Below the pieces are notes generated by a model, which did no database searches, had not been told where the DNA came from, and saw only the letters and a program-made list of their open reading frames with translations. From Setoptus koraiensis (taxonomy: Eukaryota; Arthropoda): a stretch of DNA of 64,000 bases. Shown one piece after another: positions 11,757-23,206 of this stretch; the stretch's first letter is position 1, and every line of letters begins with the position of its first letter. A program made the translations under genes and the position numbers. The stretch is taken from NCBI GenBank assembly GCA_048013815.1, contig CM106586.1:1674001-1738000 (forward strand). The letters run 5' to 3'.

Positions 11757-13125
11757 ACAGGAAAGAATATCAGCGAATTGAAACAAGCGAGCTGGCTATC
11801 TCATGTAAGTATTGTTGATAGCTCATGGTGAAAATACTGCTCATGTTAAAGTTGGCCACGAAGATATGCATACCTTGCGCATGGCGAAATGGTCTAGATT
11901 GGCGCTTATTCTTGTTTTTGGCAATGGTCTCAGTTTTGCGGTATTAGATTGATGGAAACATCGGTGAAAGGTTGTCAAGATTCGAAAAACATGAGAGATT
12001 CACAGAGCGCATTTTGTCGGGGATGAGCTGAACGGATAAGAAAAAAGTTTTCTTGATGCAGGCAACTAGTCAGCAAGTTTAGTGATAAGTCATCTAGTTT
12101 TTGGATCCAAACCAATTTCGAATCACTCTCGCTAACTTTTTTGGTATGTTTTTTTTTCTTCTTCCTCTGGTGTGAGTATCAGAAAGAAGGTTTCGAAGAT
12201 AACGGAATTAAAAGAATTATCTACTAGTAGTCAGCTCAAAGTTTCTACTAGACATGCAGTGGTCTACTATTTTATTTAAAATGTACACTCGGATCATACA
12301 AGCCAAGAAGTGAGCAATAAATACCGAATTGGATAACTACTTCATGGTGCCAAATGCGCTTGCTGTCATTACAGCTATTATCCAACATTAAGTTAGCAGC
12401 AACAACTTGTCACCTACAGAAATCGAGTATAATTATCTATTGTGGTAAAAGAATCGACCACAGTAGCCATAGTGGCAAGGAGTAACATGATAATAAAAAG
12501 GAGCAAACAAAAGAATCAATTATGTTCAACAAAGAATAGAAATAAAACAAAAAGGAAGTTTCTTCATCGAACTGGCTACTAGAACATGCAGTAGTACAAG
12601 TGAGCGCAATTAACAAACTAGCTCACTTTTTAGCTGAAAAGTTTATCTACCTGCATTATACAAATTGTGAGCCATTACTACTGTATTACATACGAGCTTT
12701 GTTGGGTATGCATTCGAAATGAGCAACGAGTCAAATGCAATCCAGAAAACTAAGAGTGTGTTTTTTCTAACCTCAAACCGATTCTCTTTCCGTATTCGAT
12801 TTCACATATCTAAGCTGTAGCAGGTGCAGACGAAGGCGATGAGTGAAAGTGAGTTGACTACACGGATGGATGATAACATGATTTTGTAAATGAGTGAGGT
12901 GGAAATATTATTGACCGAAAACAATACAAGATGTTGTGAGATGATAATCTTTGCTATTCACTGACATTCCCATTTTTATCACCATTCACCATAACAGACA
13001 CACTAGTGAAATGGTAGATTAATGAAGCCTAAACTCGCCCAACCACTCCCTATAAGCATGTGGCATCCCTCAACTTGATGGCCACATATGAATGCATCAC
13101 AATTATAATAATCTTGCACCGCTGA
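11757..13125. other. Noncoding stretch after the receptor gene
   Basis: AT-rich DNA in which I see no gene, repeat array or clear regulatory site. Confidence 0.5.
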
Positions 13126-13565
13126 ATACAAACCGTTACAAATATTACTGGCGCAGATCCATTACTCTCATCTCCAAGAAAAGTTGATGCATTTTCCAAC
13201 CTTGAATCATCTACAAATCTAGTTTGGGAGGCTTGGCACGTCATCTATCACAGTATGCCCAACACAGATACTATTGAGCCTGCAGAGGTGACTTGAGCTT
13301 TATAATCATGGCAGATACAGTGAATTTGCCAAAGGCGAACAAGGCCACCACTGGATGGATACCACAAAGTGTGTATGATATTAAACCACTAGGTAACTCC
13401 CATTATATACAGATACACAAGTGTATCTAGCAGGTGCTCTGTGGTTTGGTGCTGGGCAAATGTTATATCTCGATTTTGATACTGAAGAAAACTACATCGT
13501 ACTTAAATTTCTTCACTTCGCTTTAGCATTCGAGCGGCCATGAGGATGGCCCTGTGTGGCTATTT
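13126..13565 (+). pseudogene. Possible decayed peptidase M2 (ACE-like) remnant
   Basis: Several short peptide matches occur in the order found in angiotensin-converting enzymes. A frame near 13222-13250 reads VWEAWHVIY, compared with the MWAQ.W.NIYD segment of M2 peptidases. Near 13349-13380 is GWIPQSVYDI, compared with QGW.P..MF. Near 13451-13475 GAGQMLYL sits where HHEMGHIQY is expected, and near 13530 a segment resembles FHEA. The last two are spaced about 85 nt apart, as in the family. The frame is interrupted between segments by gaps too short for introns, and the zinc-ligand histidines are absent. The call rests on eye alignment and is uncertain. It may be chance or a different family. 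Confidence 0.38.
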
Positions 13566-16186
13566 GAATCATTGGGACCCAATAAGATGAGTGCATCAAA
13601 TAAATCGAACCATACCAACTGATCTTTAGACTACTGGTAAACTGGATCCGCTGATATTCGAAAAGGGCGCCAGTAGACAAGGGCCCAAATTGTGAACATT
13701 ATTACGTAACGCGTAGTGTGTGTTAGCGCTTTTTGCGCTGCATGATATGTTCTGGTATTGCGGCAAATGGCCGCGATCACAATTATCTATTACATAACGC
13801 TCGTGTTTGTGTGTGCCTGCCACTGACATGCTGCAAGTGTGTTTATGATGTGCGTATGTCACCACTACATCAATTAATTATTATTATTATTATCATCATT
13901 ATTATTATGTTGCTTTAGATGCCGTTATTTATTTTGTTGTTAGTTGTTTTGCATCCATTGTTGGGCGTGACGGCACACATACATCAAATGAGATGACGGC
14001 GTCGACGGCAGCATCGGCACTTTAGTCTTGTTTCCATTGTTTCGATGGCTCTGATTTTTGTTCGACTTGTAAATAGGATTTGTTTTTTTCGAAATGTTGT
14101 TGTTCTTAGAATTGAAGAGAGTTTGTTCTTGCTCATGCCGTGTGCTGTTTTTGTGGCTGAATTCATCCAGTTGATCGGCGCCTCCAAGTTGATGTGGCTG
14201 TTCCGTGGAGCCAATAACAGCAGCACATAGCGACACATGATAAAGTATGGTGTCGATGGCACCACACCGACGATTGCTACAACCTATTAGGCAGACCAAA
14301 AGTGATTGTGTGAGAACCCAAAAGTGAGCATTCGCGACTGATTGTCGGACCTCTAATGCTCGAGAGACACGCAATTGCATTCCCGTCGCAATAATAATGA
14401 TTGTTTTAGGCGTCAATTATCGTCCAGCGTTCATACTTCAACTTGATTGTTGGCCAAATATGTAAAGCAGGCCGAACAGCAAACGACCTCCGTTGCTGTT
14501 TTGCCACTATTTGGCCACGACACGGTCCCCTCGTTGTCGTTGACTCAAGCAAACTTCCGGCCGCTACTTGTAACAACGAGCTTGCCGCTAGCATCAATAA
14601 CTGGCATAACCAGCTTAATGATGCTATCATTACCAGTCAAACCTTGACCACGTCTTTGCACCATCTTAACTAATGGCCGAATTGACCAGTTGAACAGGCT
14701 TCGAGCTTTGTGAGTTAGCAACAAGAGTGACACTGGACATGGATTCGAGCGTTGGTTGAGTCGCACAATGTTGCTGACTGTTGGCCAATAATTTACATTC
14801 GAGGTACCATTTATAATACCAATACTAATGGTCTTATTCATGCTAATTCTATCTACGAGCGCGTGCTATTTGGAGCTATGCGAAAATTCACTCTCTCTTA
14901 CTATCAATTGATTTCTGCCATATGCACGCACTTGCATTTATCTATATCGTGGTGCTTTGTTGTTGTTGTTGTTGTTGTTGCGGTTGTTGGCTACGATCGC
15001 GAACACATCATCATTTGTCATCATATGTTGCGCAATAGAATGGTATATTGTAAGCCGAGTTCAATTTAAATTCAAATGAGCCGCCAGTGGTGAGTATGCC
15101 AGTATTTTTGCGATCTTATGACGGCCCCACAGAAGCTGACAATGTCATGCATTTGCATAATTCTGCTGCCTCATTGGCTTTCCTTGTCTTCACTTGATCG
15201 CATTGGGTCGCAAAAGAATCGACAAGCTCATGAGAAGCGCACGATGCCGCTGACGGGTCGCCAGTCAAACTCAGAGTTGACTTTTGGCGGCGCTGATTTC
15301 TATCAATTCAATGAGATTTGCCAAAGATATATCAATAATTGACCAGACATAAACACGGCACCAGCCACACAAATGCATGGAACGTCGCTTATGAATGGGG
15401 ACCAGAGGATAATGAAAAATGGTAAAAATACGGCTTTGTTGGTGCTGTTGTTGCGGTCAGGCCATTGGGCAACATCGGATCATTAGTTGGCCAACGCTTG
15501 CTGGTCATCTAAATGATGCTGATGATGTCACAGGGATCGCGCGACACAAGCAAACCATTGTGACAGCCAAATCAGCGGGATACAATTCTCCCTATTCACA
15601 TCTTGGCTTTTGGTCTGCCGTTGTTACTAGTTGTGATACAAACTATAGCAATTCTAGTGATAATGTACGTACGCACAATGCAACAATTTCTGCTGCTACT
15701 TATTCTCATTATTTACCCCACTGACCAAATGGCCAAAATGCCAACTCTGGTGCAACCAATCAGGTGTAAATTGAGATGTGTGTCTGTGGTGTGTGGCCAG
15801 AGTTTAGTTTAGTTCCACCCCCTTAGATAATACCCAGTGTCTGACACACAACTGGAAACACTAATGGTGTTGGGCCCGCCTATACCTATTGGCTTCTTTG
15901 AAGCGATGCACCACAGCCATTTGAACGGTTCGCTTGATTTCAGGTTATCAAACTGACCAGTCGGGCAGGTTGTTGTCTCGCCAACGTTTCAATGTTGGTC
16001 CTGACAACGCTAGGCACAAGCTTCCATCAATTGACCGAACACAACCAATGACAACGAATCCGATCAATCAATTCTACGTCTTTCTGACCTGTCTCCCCTT
16101 GGCTTGATTTTACACCCAAACTCAATTGCCCGAGCTGCATGTTGTACGTGCTGAGCAAACCATCTGTGGCCCAGTGAAACGAGCCA
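13566..16186. other. Noncoding stretch
   Basis: No recognised genes. There are ATT/ATC triplet runs near 13877-13910 and TTG runs near 14957-14980. Short open frames on both strands overlap each other and show no family resemblance. Confidence 0.5.
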
Positions 16187-17114
16187 AATATAACAAGATG
16201 ATGAGTTCAATGTTTAGATTGAATCGATGCTCTCATTAATAATAATATTACACTACAACATTCTCGTGATAATATATGAATAATTCGTGCTCCACTCGAC
16301 GCCGACAACAACACTGGACAACGGTGCGTCAACAAAGGTTGTGCCCTGTGTGTTCATTTCGATGGTCATCCGACACCAACTACCGACACCAGTCAACGTT
16401 CGAGCAAGCGGAAGGTGATGTCAATGGTGTGTGGATCGACCTTTCACATGCTCGCGTCGCTATGAGCGATATAAGTTTAGAAATGTTGCTTCTTATTCTC
16501 CATCAGTGCCATAGCCGATGTCTATAAACAATAATAATCGAATAATAATTCAATCGCCAGCAAGAGATGATAATTGGAGCACTAACACCAGATGATGGCC
16601 GAAATAACAATGCCAGAGGTTGGGCCCTCGGGCGCAATCATGCCACAATGTTTACTTCTTTTTATCTTCTCCTCCTCTATTTTCTCTTCAATACTAATAA
16701 ACTTCGCTGTTGTTAGTGTTGTTGCAACAACTAACAACACCGCTAGAGCAAATTTGCTGTTTCTGCTCATACACTACAAATGGTGATGATGCCGATGATT
16801 ATTATCACTACATGTAAATAAGGCATCCATTGTCCATTTGTGCCGCTACATTGTGTGCGAAGCTGCAAAAGATGAGAAGAGAATCAAAGTTAAAAGTTAA
16901 AATTTTCATACGTGTGTAATGTGATCTACATCTTGCTTGTCAGTGTACGATCAGAGCCATTGCAGCCAACTTGTATAGGCTTAAATGGTTTGCATTCGCC
17001 AATTAATTGTTGTTGTTCTAGTTGAAGGAGCGCGAACGCGCGCTATTATAGTACCACAACTAACTGTATAAACTGTAAATCTTCCAAACCATCATCGGCT
17101 TAATCGGTAGTAAT
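16187..17114 (+). repeat. Copy B of the 0.9 kb duplicated noncoding block
   Basis: Partner of 1866-2776 in the same orientation. Relative to copy A it lacks one ACAACACTGG unit near 16310 and has extra bases near 16620 and a GC-rich insertion (GCGCGAACGCGCGC) near 17028-17041. No Sp-like gene lies beside it, so the block was not copied together with the Sp coding region, or that part has been lost. Confidence 0.88.
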
Positions 17115-18497
17115 TTGAGCAGCCAAAACAAAGAAACAAAACTTGGATCGTTAGAGCGGCCGACATGGAGACGGAGCAAGCATATGTTCAGAACGGGAGT
17201 GCTGGACAGAGAATCAAGAAAGGCAAGTTTGCTCAAAATGAACTGAAAATGAGTGATGACCATTACTGCAATGCCGACTAGCTATAATTTGGCCGATCCC
17301 TATCAAACAGGTGAAGAGAAGCCTATGACCGATTCCTGCTTGCTCGTAGTCTGTCTCTTCGAGGCACGTAGACTGGTCACCCTGGTCAGCGTCAGATTCA
17401 GGTTGGCCGTTTCTTGCATCTCACCGAATGACATTTCTATTCGCTTTCGGTGGATATTAAAATATCATGAATAATCAATTGTAAAAAATGAAGTTAGTTT
17501 GCATGGCCGTATCTGGCTAGTAGGTACGCACGACTAGCTATTGGTCGGCTGGTCGTGATGAAAAAGAGCGCATTTTCTAACTTGTTGTTGTCTAGTCAAG
17601 TTGTTTCTCCATTAGTGGCGCCATTTAAATACAATTTTGAGAGATCATCGTGGTTATTACCACTAATAGAGACGATCACAATGAAAATTTCTAAATTGGA
17701 ACAAGTGCCTGAATTATTCCTGATTTGTGCCATTTCTATAGGTGGTGTCTGTTGTTGAGCGGCTATATTATTTATTGCCTCACTGATTATAGTATAATTA
17801 GTTACCAGCTAAGTAAAAGGCCGTGATTTTTCAATATTTTCTTATTTAAATGGAATTGCTAGAAGCCGAAAGCTCGCTGACTTTACTCGCCGGGAGCGGT
17901 GTCTTCTCTTATCTTCTTCAAACTCACAATGTACACTTGTTATTGATGGTATTCTCATTTAATTGGAGTTAATTTAATGAAGTATCTCCAACATTGAGCT
18001 GGGAGTTACATGAAAAAAAAATATTTGTTACTGAACAATCAGATAATTTGAATTTATATGAGTTCGTAATAGTTTGAACGCAACCATTACGTAGGACGAT
18101 CCGAAGGTGTGTGATGTTGCTGCCTGGTTGTAAAATCACATCTTTACCAATTTGACAATAGTACTTAGCAGCCTATGGTTGATACTCACGGTGCAAAAAG
18201 TATACACACCTTGGAATTATCATTTCCATAAGAATATTCGACTTCAACCAACGCGGCGAAAATAAAGAATAATTGCTAATGAGAGGTTTTATTTTCAATA
18301 GTTACATGAATGAGATAAACAAACTGAGATCAATCATTCCAGTGGTAGATAAAAGAGGAAGATTGAATCTCAACGAAACTTTTTTTAGTAGCAGTCAAGA
18401 TGATGGCAAACATAAACAGAGAAAAGCGTCGAAACTTTTCTTTCAAATCTACTTTGTGAGTTACTTAAGTAAAGTTACTGAGGTTATTCAAATAAAA
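17115..18497. other. Noncoding stretch downstream of the Rab-binding gene
   Basis: A 38-codon open frame starts at 17165 (METEQAYVQNG...) in fair start context but has no known relative. No C2-domain exons that would extend the minus-strand rabphilin-like gene are visible. A minus-strand AATAAA near 18290-18285 could end that gene. Confidence 0.4.
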
Positions 18498-19104
18498 TCA
18501 ATTGATTGGTAAATGACAATATTGCGTCCACATATTAGTTTTCTTGAATACCTCCCTCGTCTCGGAGCAAATTTTACATAACCATATAGATTCATCAGAG
18601 TCTAAATTGTAGGTGTCTAAGCTACATTTGTTGCATACAGCCTGTGTGGTGGATATAATGTAAAATTAACAAAATTGTTTATGAGATAAAACTGAGTTAC
18701 CATTAGTTTGAGAACTTGAATTGATCTTATTAAACACAATGTGACTATTTTATAGCATCGCTAATACTTACATTATGGCAGTCATTGCACGTATGGAATC
18801 TAGAGAAGATCCTTGGCTGATCATTGCACAATATACAGTTTTTCTTCCCGTCTCCCCTGGCTTGCTTTTTGATACTTTCTAGCTTATCGTTTAGACTTTT
18901 GACTCTCATATCTTCGATCTGTTGAATTTGACTAGCTCGTTGCAATACTTTGGCTATTGCTTCTTGTTCGGCTTCACTTATGGTAGATGAACAAGTTGAA
19001 TTTGTTCGGAATGACCAACCTGAATCTAATTTTGCGCGTAGCGTTAGCTCCCTATCCGATGGACAGATCCACTTCTTAACGCTGGACTCGATAAAATTCA
19101 TCAT
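18498..19104 (-). CDS. Rabphilin/Noc2-like Rab-binding domain protein, short form
   Basis: Two exons (19104-18772 and 18641-18498) flank a 130 bp GTAAGT...ACAG phase-0 intron and give about 158 aa. The sequence follows the rabphilin N-terminus: WICPSDRELTLRAKLDSGWS, a Rab-binding helix (residues about 45-90), then a FYVE-related zinc finger. Its cysteines run CILC, CNDC, CNKC (the last pair formed across the intron) and CKIC. The match continues through ETREVFKKTNMW and then meets a stop 10 codons later. Such proteins bind Rab3/Rab27-GTP on secretory vesicles (family knowledge). The ATG at 19104 is preferred because the frame upstream has no ATG and the homology starts just after it. There are no C2 domains, so either the protein is a single-domain effector or further exons use splice sites I cannot see. 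Confidence 0.8.
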
Positions 19105-19762
19105 GTCGATGGAAAATCGCCTTGGAAGAGTTGATATTAAATATTCATGGTAAACTGTAGAGGAGAGTCCTGTTGTTGAATCAATCGTTTGGGACAATGG
19201 CCAGGTGAGATATGTTTACAGTTAGTCATCCAAAGGGAATGATCACGTTTTTGATATATTCATTTCATTTTCGCGCGGTAAAATTGAATTTTGGCTTGAT
19301 TTTGGATTTTCCGCGTAGTTTTCGAAACTTTTCGGATATCCATGAATAATTGATGGTCCTCTTTATCGATTAAATATCCTTTCAAGAGCCTTTATTGAGG
19401 ATTTTTTTTTTGAACCCTAAGAACTCGATTCAAGAGATTTGCAGTAGCGAGTGCAGGGTTGTGCAACCTTGTTAAACTCGAATTGTTCTGCGAAAAAAAG
19501 CGCGCATTTCGAAGAGTAGAAAAAAAATCCACAAGAGCTGCATAGAGCATAAATCCACGATCTAGTACGGGCCTGATTGTCCAAGGCAAATTAACAAGCA
19601 TATGACCTTGGCGTCTAACCACAGACTTGCTTATAGATGCTTTATAGTAACATTGGATAATATTATTATATTGTTATCATATGCACCAACATAATTATTC
19701 GTTGTAATTATATCATCAGCAACATCCAAATATCTTCTTATTTAGTTCAAACAGCTGTCTAG
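19105..19762. promoter_or_regulatory. Divergent intergenic region, rabphilin-like/NDUFB6
   Basis: 658 bp separate the two divergent start codons. Transcription of both genes presumably starts here (inference). No clear TATA box or initiator stands out. Confidence 0.4.
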
Positions 19763-20515
19763 ATGGACAAGGACTTGAAAGCAAATAAAGAGGAGGATCC
19801 GAGCCTCTCGCTCACGACCAATCCCATTAAATACGCCACTAATGTACCAGGCGTAACGACTACTGAGCCTCATGACAAAAAATACTTGGAATCCGTTCTG
19901 ACGCACGGCAAGCATTCGGAACTAGTGAAAAGAATTCTAAGAAAGCGTCTAGAGAGAAGAGCTGCTGAGTACCCTCGTTGGCCAGCAAGTGCCTTCGGTA
20001 ACGTACGAGTCATGTATCTAGAAGGTCCTTTCTCAGAAGATAGAGATCGTTTGGGTCCGAATTTCACAGAGGAGGAGCGATTATATCGGGTTAAATATTT
20101 AAAGTCACTAGAACTGCATCATGACGAACCTCTACACGTGCCAGAATACGAAACTGAGTTACTGAATCCATTAAGAAGATTTTACATGAAACCAATGGAT
20201 TGGGTCGAGAATAATATCATTAGGAAATTTTACAATAGTCATCCAGTTGAATCTGCCCTAGTAAGATCCCACATTTCGAAATCGTTAATGCTATGGCTGG
20301 GACTTTGCGGTTTCTGGTATTATTTGAAATACAGTCACAACACTTGGGAAACCTACTCTGGGGTGAAAATAGTAGTTGAAGCACCTCAAATTTATCCAGG
20401 AGACCCGAGGTTTCCTTTCAAGGATACGCGCACTTCGGCCGATCATAATGATTATGGATTCAGCAGAAGAAAAGTCTTTCTCGATTTAGATAAAATAGAA
20501 CTGACGCCTAATTGA
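19763..20515 (+). CDS. NDUFB6: NADH dehydrogenase 1 beta subcomplex subunit 6
   Basis: The 250 aa protein is the accessory subunit B17 of mitochondrial complex I, which sits in the membrane arm. Recognisable features are EEERLYRVKYLKSLELHHDE, then ELLNPLRRFY and P-D-x-V as in fly ND-B17. A single transmembrane helix follows (LMLWLGLCGFWYYLKY), then a WETYSG linker and the IYPGDPRFP motif that matches the mammalian IFPGD. The family is usually about 130-160 aa. This one has roughly 95 extra N-terminal residues rich in Lys/Arg/Glu, which may include targeting sequence. It has a single exon. ATG101 follows in the same direction about 570 bp on. Confidence 0.88.
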   Translation: MDKDLKANKEEDPSLSLTTNPIKYATNVPGVTTTEPHDKKYLESVLTHGKHSELVKRILRKRLERRAAEYPRWPASAFGNVRVMYLEGPFSEDRDRLGPNFTEEERLYRVKYLKSLELHHDEPLHVPEYETELLNPLRRFYMKPMDWVENNIIRKFYNSHPVESALVRSHISKSLMLWLGLCGFWYYLKYSHNTWETYSGVKIVVEAPQIYPGDPRFPFKDTRTSADHNDYGFSRRKVFLDLDKIELTPN

Positions 20516-20592
20516 GATGTATAGATAAATGATATAGTGTTTGCATAGTTTCGGTAGACCGTGTATTGTTCAAGTTAATGATGACCCAATCA

Positions 20593-20598
20593 AATAAA
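20593..20598 (+). terminator. Poly(A) signal AATAAA of NDUFB6
   Basis: Canonical hexamer 78 nt past the NDUFB6 stop codon. Confidence 0.6.
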
Positions 20599-21085
20599 AT
20601 AGATGCATCTTATTCAATCGTCTTTGTTTGAACAAAAATAGATTCACAGTCATGCAATTGATAATCTAATAATAAAATAATAATAAAAAAGAGAAAACAA
20701 CAACTCGACAACCTCAAGCGACACCTTCCGCCTAGAACCCTTTACTAAAAGTGTGCGTATTAAAAGCGCACGCAAAAGAGATTATTGCCATCCACTGTAA
20801 GCCTGCACCGTAAGTAAACAATTGATAAGATAGCCTGTTATATGATAACTGCAATACCAACAATTTTTGTTTCGTTTCTTCAATATCAAACAAAAGCAAT
20901 CAGCATTATCAACCAGTTAATTTATATCATAACTAGTAATAAACATCGGGCAAGCAGGGATGGATGGATGAGCAATAAAAAAATCCACAGACAATCATTA
21001 CATATCCGAGCTTTAAAATCAGCGATTGATTGTGTATTATTTGTATTATTAGCATGTGTATGACTTAAGAGAGTTCATTTTAAAT

Positions 21086-22063
21086 ATGAATGTTAGAAAT
21101 CATTCAATTGAAATTGTATGTGAACCTCACCAAGTCAGCGAGGTGGTACAATCAGTCCTTCATTCAATCATATTTTATAGGTGCCATGGCAAATTCAATT
21201 ACAAGCATGAGGGAAGTTACTCTATTGGTACTCTAGGCTTTGAGGAGGTCAGTTGTGATTATTTAGACTTGACATATGTAAGATGCTCATCGACATCATT
21301 GATCAGAGTGGTTAACAACAAAATAAAAGAATTTGTTGATAAATTAAGGGAATACAGTCTGGTTGGACAGCCATTCCAGCAGCTCACTGGACATCACATA
21401 TCTGGATCGCCCCCAACTCCAGCTCCCACACCTGAGACTGCTAATTCTCCAAATGCGGGCCCTAAATCACCTAAATTACACCAAAATGTTAGCTCCAACT
21501 TTCAACGCCATCAACAAGAACAACAGCAGTTTAATTATAGCCCTGTTAATGCACAACAACAAACTATTAATGCCAATACCAACTCTTTCTATGGCACTAT
21601 TAATCTGGAATTCTATTCTAAGAGGCCGTCAAGATGGCCATTCAATGAATCAAATATTGTCTGGGAGGTTTGGTCATTACGAATAGTACCAACCACTCCT
21701 GGTGCTAGAGCTTCCACAAACTCAGGCCAAAAAGGAAAGTCGAGCGGTTCATCCATGGATGACAATCAATCGTCCGTTAGGACAGAAGACATCGTCGCAG
21801 AGAAACTATTGGAAATAGTGCAATTAGTCAACAGTGATAAATGTTATCTCCCACAGATGCCAAGTCAACAGCACGTCGATACTGTCTTTGATACAGGTCA
21901 TGGTGACTCGCAACCGTATCTCTTCAAGATAACCTACAGAATAGGCGAGAATGTTCAATATACTGGATCAACCGGGTATCGGGCTGGAAATGTGATTGTG
22001 GACAACTCAAATTCTTCAACCTCTAGTTTGAAGAAATTCTTTCGCGAGACTCTAGCGCTTTGA
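21086..22063 (+). CDS. ATG101: Autophagy-related protein 101
   Basis: ATG101 is the HORMA-fold subunit that stabilises ATG13 in the ULK1/Atg1 kinase complex and recruits later autophagy factors. The protein is 325 aa from the ATG at 21086. A further in-frame ATG at 21056 would add ten residues with no family support. The match covers HGKFNYKHEGSYSIGT near residue 35, CDYLDLTYVR near 60, LEFYSKRPSRWPF near 175-186 (with the WF finger Trp-Pro-Phe) and IVWEVWSLRI. At the C-terminal end are YLPQMPSQ, FDTG...QPYLFKI and RETLAL. Human ATG101 is 218 aa. The excess lies in a 75-residue Pro/Gln/Ser-rich insert (about 95-169) and in shorter insertions later. It is a single exon and converges on B4GALT7. 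Confidence 0.95.
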   Translation: MNVRNHSIEIVCEPHQVSEVVQSVLHSIIFYRCHGKFNYKHEGSYSIGTLGFEEVSCDYLDLTYVRCSSTSLIRVVNNKIKEFVDKLREYSLVGQPFQQLTGHHISGSPPTPAPTPETANSPNAGPKSPKLHQNVSSNFQRHQQEQQQFNYSPVNAQQQTINANTNSFYGTINLEFYSKRPSRWPFNESNIVWEVWSLRIVPTTPGARASTNSGQKGKSSGSSMDDNQSSVRTEDIVAEKLLEIVQLVNSDKCYLPQMPSQQHVDTVFDTGHGDSQPYLFKITYRIGENVQYTGSTGYRAGNVIVDNSNSSTSSLKKFFRETLAL

Positions 22064-22091
22064 AAATTAAAATTTTAGAACTCACACCAAT

Positions 22092-22097
22092 AATAAA
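22092..22097 (+). terminator. Poly(A) signal AATAAA of ATG101
   Basis: Canonical hexamer 29 nt past the stop codon, in the 222 bp between convergent stops of ATG101 and B4GALT7. Confidence 0.6.
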
Positions 22098-22285
22098 AAG
22101 ATGACTTCTTTTCAGATTTTCACTATATAACGTCGGCCCCAAATTTGTCCTCGTCATTATCGGTGATAATTTATAACTCATTTATTGAGTAACTATGGAT
22201 ACGAATACTCATGGAAGTGCTGTAGGGATTCGCAAGAAGTCTAGTATTCAATTTATAATTTTTAATCTATCTATGCATAACGATG

Positions 22286-23206
22286 TCACGATGATGATTT
22301 CTTGGGAAATTCACACCATGGAGTTCTTCTTCTATCACATTCTAATTGGATGTTGGCTACCATGCATGGCAATCGGTCAATGTTCAATTGATGACGCTGA
22401 ATCAACTTAAATTTTATGTTGCTCAGTCCAGTTTCACGATCTCTCTTTCTAAGAATTGATCTTTGATCACCCACCTTAGACATGTCTCTTTTCCTTCTAT
22501 TTGTGTGTATATGATAGAAGGTATTTGTTTTGTCTGTCTTGAGATTCTCTGGTCTAGATATGGTAAGATGAGCGTCCTTGATCCTAGTAAAAAATTCGTC
22601 ATCTTCTAGACCCCAACCAAAGTAACGATTAGACATTCCATTGACGAGTTCAAAATGGAGATTCTTGATGATGAGAATACCGCCAAAGTAGTTGTCGTAG
22701 TTGTAAATTGGATGATATCGTGGAGAAGCGATATGGTGCGGGCCCGCCTGCGGGTAATCGTATGAGAGCATTGGGTTCAAAGGTAATAAATCTACATCAT
22801 GAATGGCTATATAGTCGCTATTGTTTTTGGTTAATAAGAATCCAACATTTATGAGCGCAGCTCTATTGAATCTGTATTGATCGACTTGATTTATCACCAA
22901 TATCTTGTAGGATATGTGTTGCGAATGGAGAAATTTACTCATATGTGGCACAAACTCTAGTAATTCGTCAAATCTGTCCCGGAATGGCACTAATATTGTG
23001 AGTCTTTTTTGTTTACTATACACGTCTGCGGAGAGGCCAGAGAGAATTTCGCCGGGGTCCACTTTAACATTTTGATGGGTTGTTTTGTTGTCCTGATTGT
23101 TGTCTGCAATGAAGAATGTGTAAACTATTGTTAAAACTGCTAGTGAGAACAGGGAAACCTTAATTAACCAACGAATATTACGCAATGGAAACATTTTATC
23201 TAGCAT
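22286..23206 (-). CDS. B4GALT7: Xylosylprotein beta-1,4-galactosyltransferase (galactosyltransferase I)
   Basis: This Golgi type II membrane enzyme adds the first galactose to xylose in the glycosaminoglycan-protein linker. The 306 aa protein has a short cytoplasmic N-terminus and a signal anchor at about residues 14-34 (WLIKVSLFSLAVLTIVYTFF). The GT7 fold shows LVPFRDR, the IHDVDLLP metal/donor motif, YNYDNYFGG and FGWGLEDDEF, then HIHTNRRKRD. The C-terminal PC...LECD...TPWC is typical of B4GALT7. Length is close to the human 327 aa. It is a single exon with the ATG at 23206; a second methionine at 23194 is possible. A fossil copy of its core lies at 5304-5510. Confidence 0.95.
   Translation of the reverse strand: MLDKMFPLRNIRWLIKVSLFSLAVLTIVYTFFIADNNQDNKTTHQNVKVDPGEILSGLSADVYSKQKRLTILVPFRDRFDELLEFVPHMSKFLHSQHISYKILVINQVDQYRFNRAALINVGFLLTKNNSDYIAIHDVDLLPLNPMLSYDYPQAGPHHIASPRYHPIYNYDNYFGGILIIKNLHFELVNGMSNRYFGWGLEDDEFFTRIKDAHLTISRPENLKTDKTNTFYHIHTNRRKRDMSKVGDQRSILRKRDRETGLSNIKFKLIQRHQLNIDRLPCMVANIQLECDRRRTPWCEFPKKSSS

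Noticed and set aside
18551-18556. GTATTC as splice donor ending exon 2 of the rabphilin-like gene early
   Set aside because: Homology to rabphilin continues across this site (REVFKK compared with REVWKR), so the sequence is coding.
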